A stretch of 64,000 bases of DNA from a candidate division KSB1 bacterium (GTDB lineage: Bacteria; Zhuqueibacterota; Zhuqueibacteria; Thermofontimicrobiales; Thermofontimicrobiaceae). Shown here in pieces: positions 54,673 to 62,741 of this stretch. Position 1 is the first letter of the stretch. Each line of letters starts with the position of its first letter. The notes under the pieces were generated by a model. That model was not told where the DNA came from. It ran no database searches and worked only from the letters and a program-made list of their open reading frames with translations. A program made the position numbers and the translations under genes. The stretch is from positions 1 through 64,000 of the forward strand of contig JAPDPQ010000024.1 in the NCBI GenBank assembly GCA_034506395.1. Direction: 5' to 3'.

Positions 54673-56934
54673 CTATTCAATTTTCTTTAATGCTTCGAGC
54701 CGTTGTTCTGCTTTTTGGATGTATTCCTTGGCGCTCTTGTGTTCTGGGTCGATGACCAGAATTTTGCGCCATTCTTCAATTGCTTCTTCGTAATTGGCCT
54801 CAGTATATTTCACCATGCCGAGGTTGAACAGCTCTTCACACCGTTCACTTAATTCCGCCTCAATCCGATCCAAATAGCTGCGAGCGTCAGCATTATAGGG
54901 CTCTTTCTGAAGTATCTGCCGAAAAGTGGAGCGCGCATTGAGATAATCGCCGCGCTCGTAATATGATCGGCCGCGTTCTAAGAGTTTATCTTGGCCGATA
55001 TTGGCCATGATCATCCTTTGAAGTTCTTTTGAACCACTGTGGTTCGGATTGAGAGAGAGCGCCAGTGCGCATTCCTGAAGTGCCAGATCCCATTTCTTCT
55101 GATAATAAAAGCTTTGAGCGCGACCGTAATGTTGTTCAGCGAGGTCGGAAAGTTTTTGATTCGCCATACGGAGATAATTTTTGGACGCTTGATGATCTGG
55201 ATCGATCGCTAAATTTTCTTGGAGCAATCTCACTGCAGCGCTGTAGTTCATCTCATCGTAGAATCTTTTCGCGCGGGCAAACCGATCATCGAGTTCCTTT
55301 TTAATCTGAGGGCTAAGCGCCATCAAACGGTTCCGTGCATATTGATGATTTCGGTCCAACTCCAGCACCTTTCGATAAGAGATAGCCGCTTTCGAATATC
55401 GTTGGGCGTCCTCGTGGTTCTTTGCTTCAGTGAGATAATCCTGAATATGTTGATGAACGACCAGCAGTTCTCGTTCTGCTTTTTGCAGATATTCTTTGGC
55501 ATCCTTATGATTTGGGCTCCAGCTCAGCGCGTTCTTGAACTCTTGATATGCTCGAACGAAATTGCGCTGGTTGAAATATCCCAATCCGCGATAATAGTAA
55601 TCGTTCGCTGTTCGTGTATTGATGCTATCGATTTTCGCCAGGTAGGTTTTCGCTCCTTGATGATGGGAATCTACCAAGAGCACTTTTTCAAAGATCAATT
55701 GAGCACGTTTCAGGTTAGCTTCATTATAGTAAGCCACGCCTTGTTGAAAAATTTGTTCTAAATAAGGCTGTAGCCGAGAATTCAGCGCCTTTAAACGGCT
55801 CCGCGCCTTTCGATTGTGCGCGTCTAGTTCTAACAGCTTTCGATATGTCAGAAATGCGTTGATGTACCATCCCTTTGATTCAAAATTCGAAGCCACTTGA
55901 TAGAGCGAATCAATCTTATGGGATGTCTCATTCGATTGATTTTGAATCAATGGGATCAAGAACTGGATGTCCTCATCGCCAGGATCATAGGCCAATGCTT
56001 TGGTGTAGTTTTTAATCGCTTCGGAGAGATTATTGTCCTGCAATTGCTGGTTAGCCTGTTGGCGGTATTTGAGAAACATCGATTTTTGGTCGTCACTGAG
56101 GCGCAAGATTGCAGAGCCGAAAAACTGAGCCCGCTGATGGTCGTAACTCAAATCCACTTCGAGCGAACCAAGCGAGATCGCCAAGCCGGCTGAAAAATTC
56201 TTAATCTCAAAATCACGGACCCCAGCAAACAAGGTCAGGTATTTGGAAAGGGATGTTAGGGTACCTAAATGATAAGAGCGCTGCTCTTCTTGGAAATGAG
56301 TCGCGAAATGGAGTTGCGGCCCATATTGCAATGGCTTCATCGCCGCACCCAATTGAATTTGATGCTGTCGCTGTTGATCATGTGGGGGGAAAGCCAGGTT
56401 CTGGACAGAAATGCCTAAACTAAAACGCTCGCGCATCGCTGGAGAGCGCAACCATTTCCAGAGCGTGTCATAGACTTCCCTTCTGCTGCGGTAATCAGGC
56501 TGGGTGATAAATAGCAGGCCGAATCCGAGACTGGAATAGCGATTCTGATAAAGCGTCTTGCTGAAATTCAAATTACTGCCAATCGAGAGATAGGGCAGAA
56601 CACGATAAGACACTGCAAAAGTAGCCAGATCGGTGCTGCGAGATCGGAACAAGTTGAATCCCACGCCCGTTGCGGGCGGCATAAATTTGCTTGCCGCCAA
56701 CTGATGCAGAAAAGATCGCTCATCCAAGCTCACCATGATCCGATTGGTGGGGAGAAATGCGATATTGGCTGGGTTCCAATAGCTGGCAGATGGATCATAG
56801 GGCAACGCCACTGTTGACCCAGCAACTCCCACGCACATCGCATTGGGCGCCACCGGGAACGACCCCCATTGCCCAAAGATCATGACTGGATTGAGTGTTA
56901 GGAGAACGGTGATGATGGCAAAAGATAATCTCAT
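54673..56934 (-). CDS. PorV-like outer-membrane barrel fused to TPR repeats
   Basis: A 753-residue exported protein with a signal peptide (residues 1-21, ending IFGQW). Residues about 25-300 read like a PorV/UPF0164-type beta-barrel: ALPYDPSASYWNPANIAFLP, GVGFNLFRSRSTDLATFAVS and many alternating strands. Residues 300-753 are at least eight TPR-like repeats such as YYRGLGYFNQRNFVRAYQEF and LALSLNPNHSGS. The barrel probably anchors a TPR scaffold at the outer membrane. It is followed by the membrane cyclase gene upstream in the same direction (18-base gap). Confidence 0.82.
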   Translation of the reverse strand: MRLSFAIITVLLTLNPVMIFGQWGSFPVAPNAMCVGVAGSTVALPYDPSASYWNPANIAFLPTNRIMVSLDERSFLHQLAASKFMPPATGVGFNLFRSRSTDLATFAVSYRVLPYLSIGSNLNFSKTLYQNRYSSLGFGLLFITQPDYRSRREVYDTLWKWLRSPAMRERFSLGISVQNLAFPPHDQQRQHQIQLGAAMKPLQYGPQLHFATHFQEEQRSYHLGTLTSLSKYLTLFAGVRDFEIKNFSAGLAISLGSLEVDLSYDHQRAQFFGSAILRLSDDQKSMFLKYRQQANQQLQDNNLSEAIKNYTKALAYDPGDEDIQFLIPLIQNQSNETSHKIDSLYQVASNFESKGWYINAFLTYRKLLELDAHNRKARSRLKALNSRLQPYLEQIFQQGVAYYNEANLKRAQLIFEKVLLVDSHHQGAKTYLAKIDSINTRTANDYYYRGLGYFNQRNFVRAYQEFKNALSWSPNHKDAKEYLQKAERELLVVHQHIQDYLTEAKNHEDAQRYSKAAISYRKVLELDRNHQYARNRLMALSPQIKKELDDRFARAKRFYDEMNYSAAVRLLQENLAIDPDHQASKNYLRMANQKLSDLAEQHYGRAQSFYYQKKWDLALQECALALSLNPNHSGSKELQRMIMANIGQDKLLERGRSYYERGDYLNARSTFRQILQKEPYNADARSYLDRIEAELSERCEELFNLGMVKYTEANYEEAIEEWRKILVIDPEHKSAKEYIQKAEQRLEALKKIE

Positions 56935-56952
56935 GCAGTTTGTGCTATTAAT

Positions 56953-58512
56953 TTATTCGATAAAATCGCGCTTATAGTCAATATTGCATATTTCGACTGG
57001 TTCATCTCTCCCTTTAATGGCGATCGCGCCCAATTTCACAGTCGGATAGATAAAATTAAACATGGAAAGAAATTTGGTCGATGTGATGATTTGACCTGGT
57101 TTGGCCACGTCACAGAACCGAGAGGCAAGGTTCACTACATCGCCTACAACCGTGTAATCCATTCGATCCTTAGACCCAATGTTCCCCAATACCGCGTGCC
57201 CAATATTGATGCCAATTCCGACGGTCAAGGTCTCCAGATGAAGCTGTTCTCGCTCGCGATTCAGCTTTTCGATGGCCTTCTGGATCGAAACGGCGGCATT
57301 GAGCAGGTTGACATGTTTGTTTGCACCCTCGAACACCCCCATGATTTGATCGCCCATAAACTTATCCACAATGCCATAATTTTCCTCGATGATCCTGGCC
57401 TGCAGATCAAGATAGATGTTGATGACTTTCACAACGACTTCGGGACTGTGACGTTGGGAGAACCGGGAAAAATCGCGAACATCCGAAAACAGCACAGCAA
57501 TGTCACATTGTTCGCTGGTGGCGGTGCGTTCATCGGAGTAGACGTTCTTTTTGATCATCTGCCGAGTCATTTGGGAGACGAACTTTTGCATCTGCATCTT
57601 TTCTTTGAGATGCATGGTCATGTTATTGAACTCTTTTGCCAATTGCCCCAGTTCATCGCGGCTATTCACGGCGATCTTGATATTAAGATTCCCCTGTCCA
57701 ATCTGCCGAGCGCCCTCCGATAATGCTTGAATCTGTTGCACCATGCGCTGGGTCAAAAAATAAATCCCCAAGATCGATAGGACCGTCACCAATAACGCAA
57801 TCGTGTAGATGATCTTCCTGGCTTCTTTGATCGGAGTCGACAGAACGGCTTTGGAGAATCCGATGCCGGTGACGCCGAGAAAATAGTTGGTCTGCTCAAA
57901 GGCAGTTTTGCGCAGGATCAGAACCGGGTAGTAATATTCGTAATGGGTCTCCTTCTCTTCGATCTTCGGTTCGCGCAAATTGAGTAATTGCTCTCGATCG
58001 ATCTCTGGGATGGTCTTTTGGCCAATTTCATTGGGCTGCCAATTGCTATGAGCGACCAGCTCGCCACGACGATTGATTACCCAGGCATAGTCCAGGCCAT
58101 TAATCCCCTGATTTTTGATTTTGAACACCGACTCCTTAATGCCACTGAGCTGATGAGGGTCTTTCTCTCCTAACAGCAGATTATCGCGAATGTCTGAAGC
58201 GAGATAATGAACCGACAACCGGCAGATCTCTTCGATTTTCGAGGTCAAGATGCGTTTTTCGGTGGCTTGAAAAATTAGGCTCAGGACAAGGATGACCGTA
58301 ATCACGATCAATCCGATGATGATGCTGAGTTTCTGTCGGATTGGAAAAGAGACAAAGATATTTTTAGATCGCGACCAGATCGACCGAATAGCATCAAGTA
58401 TGGATGTGACCAAACGAACGAAGCGGGTGATAATAGACAAAAAAAGATCTTGTGTCGCACCCAGCGAGGAGCGATGCTCAACGTTCCCCGAGTGTCGGTA
58501 ATTGGGTGTCAT
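56953..58512 (-). CDS. Membrane adenylate/guanylate cyclase (sensor-HAMP-class III cyclase)
   Basis: A 519-residue protein with an N-terminal transmembrane segment (about 65-85), a periplasmic sensor domain (about 88-215, CHASE/Cache-like), a second transmembrane segment (about 235-255), HAMP (about 257-310) and a C-terminal class III cyclase (about 330-510). Catalytic features are intact: LFSDVRDFSRFS (first metal Asp), VDKFMGDQIMGVF (substrate Lys and second Asp) and VVNLASRF. It should make cAMP or cGMP in response to an external signal. GGAGG lies 12 bases before the ATG. The PorV-TPR gene follows 18 bases after its stop. Confidence 0.92.
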   Translation of the reverse strand: MTPNYRHSGNVEHRSSLGATQDLFLSIITRFVRLVTSILDAIRSIWSRSKNIFVSFPIRQKLSIIIGLIVITVILVLSLIFQATEKRILTSKIEEICRLSVHYLASDIRDNLLLGEKDPHQLSGIKESVFKIKNQGINGLDYAWVINRRGELVAHSNWQPNEIGQKTIPEIDREQLLNLREPKIEEKETHYEYYYPVLILRKTAFEQTNYFLGVTGIGFSKAVLSTPIKEARKIIYTIALLVTVLSILGIYFLTQRMVQQIQALSEGARQIGQGNLNIKIAVNSRDELGQLAKEFNNMTMHLKEKMQMQKFVSQMTRQMIKKNVYSDERTATSEQCDIAVLFSDVRDFSRFSQRHSPEVVVKVINIYLDLQARIIEENYGIVDKFMGDQIMGVFEGANKHVNLLNAAVSIQKAIEKLNREREQLHLETLTVGIGINIGHAVLGNIGSKDRMDYTVVGDVVNLASRFCDVAKPGQIITSTKFLSMFNFIYPTVKLGAIAIKGRDEPVEICNIDYKRDFIE

Positions 58513-58548
58513 GAGTCAGAAAATCCTCCAGCCCAGATGCTTTTGTGA

Positions 58549-58815
58549 TTATTTGATCGTCTCGACTTTGATCTCTTCGAATTTAAAGTTCTTTGGTTTC
58601 GGTTCAGTTGCTGCGCCAATAAAAAAACGGAGCAGAAAAATAATCACCGCAATTAAAATCAGTACGACCCATACTGAACGCTGTGGCGCTGCTCGGCGTG
58701 GAATGAGGCGCCGGAATTTGATCCTCGGCCCGGCCTGGTCTTCTTCATCTGGCTCGGGTTTGTAGTACCGGGGAATGTAATTAAATTGTCTGATGCGAAC
58801 TTGCTTGAAAAACAT
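58549..58815 (-). CDS. Small single-pass membrane protein
   Basis: An 88-residue protein with a basic N-terminal half (FNYIPRYYKPEPDEEDQAG, then KFRRLIPRRAAP) and one transmembrane segment at about 48-66 (VWVVLILIAVIIFLLRFFIG). The YIPRYYxPExD motif recurs, as I recall, in small proteins of Bacteroidota-related bacteria with no known function. GAGGAG lies 7 bases before the ATG. It lies 36 bases before the cyclase gene in the same direction and may be cotranscribed. Confidence 0.8.
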   Translation of the reverse strand: MFFKQVRIRQFNYIPRYYKPEPDEEDQAGPRIKFRRLIPRRAAPQRSVWVVLILIAVIIFLLRFFIGAATEPKPKNFKFEEIKVETIK

Positions 58816-58931
58816 CTTTTTCTCCTCGTTGTGTAGGAATAACCAATTTAATTTTTATTTCCCCTTAAGATGAGATCCGCCACCACTGGTGGATAGGATC
58901 GGAGCACATCTGCGATGCTGTCATCAAGAGA

Positions 58932-60437
58932 TCATCTCGATCGAGTAAAGTTTGCCAAACGCTCGCATACTAGGTCCTGAATCAGGTTAGCCATGGCGGT
59001 TGGCACGGAATAGTTATTTGCAATCATTGAAAAAGCCAGCTCTTCATTGTCGGCAGTAGTGATGTACCCAGAGAGCGCCCTTGCATAACCGACGAAACCG
59101 GTTTTTGCCCGAACATTTCCTTCCGCAGCTGTCCGCTGCATCCGATTTTTCAGCGTGCCATCGTTTCCAGCGATCGGAAGGGAATGGTAAAAATAATCCC
59201 GTTGGGGACTGTTGCGCATATAACGTAATAGCGTGACAATCTGTTGCGGTGTAACCATATTCAAACGCGACAGACCAGAACCATCGACCATTACGAATTG
59301 ATTGGTATCGATACCAATATTGCCAAGAAATTCCTTAACGACTGCAATCCCATTCGAAGCGCTCCCAATTCCTCGGAAATGAGCCCCCAAGGTTCTAAGC
59401 AACATCTCAGCATATAGGTTCTGGCTGACTTTATTGATCGTTGCGACGATTTCCCTGAGCGGGGGAGATTCGAAATTAAACAAGAAATTTTCGGGACGTT
59501 TGGGGTAAGAATAGCCACTCAGATCATCAATATCGTAGGCGATTCCAGAAACATTGATGCCCTTTTGCCTCAGAACCTGCTGAAAAACCTTGACCGTAAA
59601 CAGCGAAGGATTGTCGATGGAGAACCAATCCAATCGAGCAGAGGAATTTATAGCGATGGCGCCTGAAATCTCCACCAAATTTGTACCGGCTTTGCGTTTG
59701 AATTTGATCTCCTGCTCGAGTCCGTTGCGGACAGTGACGACTCGATTGATGACCGTCGCGTAATCGGTATTCGGCACCAGTTGATATTTGGCTGGTGCAC
59801 CAATGGAATCGCCTGGAGAGATGTAGATGTTGATGCAATTATCATTGAAGGACAGGGCGCTGATCTGAGCGGCATACCAATCCGATTGATAATCCCAGGC
59901 CCATCCTTCCCCCATTATCTCGTCATCGAACAAGTTGTCATCGGCGATAATATTGCCGTCGATCAGTCGAATACCATGGGCTTTGATTGAATCTGCCCAT
60001 ATCTCCAGCGGCTTCGTAACCTCGCCAAAATAATAACGCCCAGTAATAGATGGATCGCCACTGCCTACAACGATCAAATCGCCGTGGAGTATACCTTGAT
60101 TGTCAACACTTCCATTAATATAAAATTGTGTCTGATAGCGATATTCTGGTCCTAATTTAGTCAGTGCTGCTGCAGTGGTAAATAATTTCATGTTCGAAGC
60201 TGGGATGAAATTTTTGTGCGCGTTTCGAGCGTAAAGAATTTCACCGTTTTTCAGCGATTGTATCATCACACCCCAATGAGCGTTGCTGAACGCCGGATCA
60301 TCGAATGCCTGGTCCAATTCGGATTTCAGTTTTGCCTCAGCAGTTTGAGGGTGCTGTAACGGTTGAAAATAACTACATCGATAAAACAGGGAAATAAAAA
60401 CAAAGATCAACCAACTATTGTTCCTGCAAATCTGCAA
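58932..60437 (-). CDS. dacB: D-alanyl-D-alanine carboxypeptidase/endopeptidase, PBP4 type
   Basis: A 501-residue class C penicillin-binding protein with SxxK (ASNMKLF, about residue 82), SxN (DGSGLSRLNMV) and KTG (RAKTGFVGYARALSGYI, about 444). It trims peptidoglycan stem peptides and cross-links in the periplasm. The start is not obvious: I chose the TTG at 60437 because GGAGG lies 7 bases upstream and a lipoprotein-like signal (FYRC) follows; an ATG frame from 60548 would overlap the upstream gene. The dipeptide epimerase gene ends 31 bases before it. Confidence 0.9.
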   Translation of the reverse strand: MQICRNNSWLIFVFISLFYRCSYFQPLQHPQTAEAKLKSELDQAFDDPAFSNAHWGVMIQSLKNGEILYARNAHKNFIPASNMKLFTTAAALTKLGPEYRYQTQFYINGSVDNQGILHGDLIVVGSGDPSITGRYYFGEVTKPLEIWADSIKAHGIRLIDGNIIADDNLFDDEIMGEGWAWDYQSDWYAAQISALSFNDNCINIYISPGDSIGAPAKYQLVPNTDYATVINRVVTVRNGLEQEIKFKRKAGTNLVEISGAIAINSSARLDWFSIDNPSLFTVKVFQQVLRQKGINVSGIAYDIDDLSGYSYPKRPENFLFNFESPPLREIVATINKVSQNLYAEMLLRTLGAHFRGIGSASNGIAVVKEFLGNIGIDTNQFVMVDGSGLSRLNMVTPQQIVTLLRYMRNSPQRDYFYHSLPIAGNDGTLKNRMQRTAAEGNVRAKTGFVGYARALSGYITTADNEELAFSMIANNYSVPTAMANLIQDLVCERLANFTRSR

Positions 60438-60468
60438 AGCAATACCTCCACTTTGAACAGCATGAAGA

Positions 60469-61503
60469 TTAAATAAGCACCGGAGTTGCTCCCAGTCCTG
60501 GTCCTTGGGGCAACGTAAACCAGCCGTCGACGATCTTGACCCCATCAAACGGATCGGTTTTCAATAATAGCGCACCGTCCACATCCAAGTAATCGAACAA
60601 TGGAGCGATTTGAGCAGCGGCACTGATCCCCAAAGAGCTTTCGATGAAACAACCCAGCATTGTTTTGAGACCAAGCGTCCGGGCTTTGGCTACTAAATTT
60701 AAAGCTGCTGATATGCCACCGCATTTCATCAATTTAATATTGACCCCGTCGAATGCCCCAACCAGTTGTTCCAGATTGTGGCCGATGGTAAGGCTTTCAT
60801 CTGCGAAGATCGGTAGTCTCACCCGCTCTCTGACCCATCGGGTGCCTTCGATATCGTTAGCTGGTAAGGGTTGCTCCACCAACTCGATATCGAATTGCTC
60901 AAGCCAATGAATTTTCGCTACGGCTTGCTCACGCGTCCATCCTTCGTTTGCGTCAATGCGTAATGGGCATTGGGTGAACTGGCGAACCGTTTTGATAATC
61001 TCCTCGTCATGGTCGCTGCCCAACTTGATCTTTAGGATTGGGTAATTGGCAGCAGCCATCACTTTGGTCCGGATCATGGATAAGCTGTCAATTCCTATTG
61101 TAAAAGAAGTGACCATCGGCCCATCGCTCTGAATCCCTAAAAGCCGATGCACTGGCAAATTGGCTTGTTTTCCCAAAATATCGTACAACGCCAGATTGAT
61201 TGCCGCCTTTGCTGCATAATTACCTGGGAAGCGCTGTTCCATTTGCCCCATGATCGAATCAAGATCCACCAATGGCTGCGACAAAAGGTCGCGCTGTTGT
61301 TCCAAAAAAGCGACGACCGTGTTGGCGCTCTCATGGTAAAAATAGGAAGGCGCTGCCTCACCGTAGCCAATGATGCCATCATGTCCCAATTGGATGAAGA
61401 CATTTTCTGCGTAACTTTTTTGACTATAGGCCACCACGAATTGATGCTTGAGGGGCAATTTAACTTTTTGCCAGCTTAATTTCATCCTTTTGATCGGAAC
61501 CAT
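60469..61503 (-). CDS. L-Ala-D/L-Glu epimerase (enolase superfamily dipeptide epimerase)
   Basis: A 344-residue muconate-lactonising subgroup enzyme. Active-site features: KxK in PILKIKLGSD, metal ligands in RIDANEGW, ELVEQPLP and FADESL, and the second-half Lys in VNIKLMKCGG. It epimerises Ala-Glu dipeptides from murein so they can be recycled. I chose the ATG at 61503 (MVPIKRMKLSW); the frame continues upstream but has membrane-like residues unlike the family. It is paired with PBP4 downstream, which fits peptidoglycan turnover. The RBS is weak. Confidence 0.88.
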   Translation of the reverse strand: MVPIKRMKLSWQKVKLPLKHQFVVAYSQKSYAENVFIQLGHDGIIGYGEAAPSYFYHESANTVVAFLEQQRDLLSQPLVDLDSIMGQMEQRFPGNYAAKAAINLALYDILGKQANLPVHRLLGIQSDGPMVTSFTIGIDSLSMIRTKVMAAANYPILKIKLGSDHDEEIIKTVRQFTQCPLRIDANEGWTREQAVAKIHWLEQFDIELVEQPLPANDIEGTRWVRERVRLPIFADESLTIGHNLEQLVGAFDGVNIKLMKCGGISAALNLVAKARTLGLKTMLGCFIESSLGISAAAQIAPLFDYLDVDGALLLKTDPFDGVKIVDGWFTLPQGPGLGATPVLI

Positions 61504-61603
61504 CGAGATCGTTGAGCCAAAAATTTGAAGTTTTAAAATAATTAAATTGATTAAAATAGTCAAGAAATTTTTAAAATAATATTGGTGATTTTCAGAAAGA
61601 CCC

Positions 61604-61632
61604 TTGATTATTTGGTGCAAAAATGTTATACT
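61604..61632 (+). promoter_or_regulatory. Putative sigma-70 promoter for mazG
   Basis: -35 TTGATT (61604-61609), 17-base spacer, -10 TATACT (61627-61632), 43 bases before the mazG ATG. Confidence 0.6.
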
Positions 61633-61674
61633 TAGTCTACCTAATGAAACTGATGAACCGAAGGAGAAGATCGC

Positions 61675-62493
61675 ATGGAAAATATGGAGGCAATTCAAAC
61701 GGAATTTGGACGATTGGTCGAAATCATGGCCCGGCTGCGTGCACCCGATGGCTGTCCATGGGATCGCGAGCAGAGTTATGAATCGCTGCGTCAATATCTG
61801 CTGGAGGAGACATATGAAGTGTTGGAATTGATCGATAGCAAGCAGTACGACGAGTTGAAAAACGAGTTAGGCGATTTGCTATTGCAGGTGGTTTTCCAGG
61901 CCCAAATTGCTGCTGAAGAAGGCCGGTTTACCATTCTCGACGTGTTGAAGAAGATCAATCAAAAACTCATTCATCGTCATTCCAATGTCTTTGGTGATGT
62001 AGTGGTCCGCAATGCCGAAGAACAAACCATCAACTGGGAAAATATGAAGAAGCAGGAGGATCGGACTCGGTCGGTGATTGATGGGGTGCCGCGCCAACTC
62101 TCAGCGCTATTGCGCGCTCATCGGATGCAGGCCAAAGCGGCAACTGTCGGGTTCGATTGGGAGAACGCTTCCCAGGTCTGGGAAAAAGTCGAAGAGGAAT
62201 TGCGCGAGTTGAAAGGTTCCATCGAGCGACAGGTACCAGAAGAGATGGAGCTGGAGTTCGGCGATCTGCTGTTTGCACTGGTCAATCTGTCGCGTTTTAT
62301 TCGCGTCAATCCAGAAGATGCGCTGCGCAAGGCCATCGAGAAGTTCTCGACTCGATTTCGGCAACTGGAACAGCGTGCGGCGCTGGCCAATCGTTCGCTC
62401 AACGACATGACTTTGCAGGAAATGGATCAGATTTGGGATGAAATAAAAAATGAATCGCGGCAACAAGCTTTGCTCGAACCAATCACAAAATAA
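61675..62493 (+). CDS. mazG: Nucleoside triphosphate pyrophosphohydrolase MazG
   Basis: A 272-residue protein with two tandem all-helical MazG domains, as in E. coli MazG (263). The first has CPWDREQSYESLRQYLLEET and the acidic metal pattern ELGDLLLQVVFQ; the second has FDWENASQVWEKVEEELREL and ELEFGDLLFALVNLSRFI. It hydrolyses dNTPs and aberrant nucleotides to monophosphates and PPi. AAGGAGA lies 6 bases before the ATG. A short intergenic region separates it from glnA. Confidence 0.95.
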   Translation: MENMEAIQTEFGRLVEIMARLRAPDGCPWDREQSYESLRQYLLEETYEVLELIDSKQYDELKNELGDLLLQVVFQAQIAAEEGRFTILDVLKKINQKLIHRHSNVFGDVVVRNAEEQTINWENMKKQEDRTRSVIDGVPRQLSALLRAHRMQAKAATVGFDWENASQVWEKVEEELRELKGSIERQVPEEMELEFGDLLFALVNLSRFIRVNPEDALRKAIEKFSTRFRQLEQRAALANRSLNDMTLQEMDQIWDEIKNESRQQALLEPITK

Positions 62494-62741
62494 CAAGCCA
62501 GCTTCCCAAATAATTCGGAAAAATGAGAAAGGAATGATGGGATAACCACTCGCTCCAGTTTAAATCAATCTAATCAAAAAATTGAAAACCGAGAGCGACT
62601 GATTTTTAGCCCAGGACATCAGTTTGAGAGCATGAAAATAGCTTGCAAAGATTTCGCTGGCTTATTGGGGTTCGATTGATTAAATTACCAGGGATATATG
62701 ATCTACCCTAAAAAAATCACCTATATTGAACGGAGGAGTGA

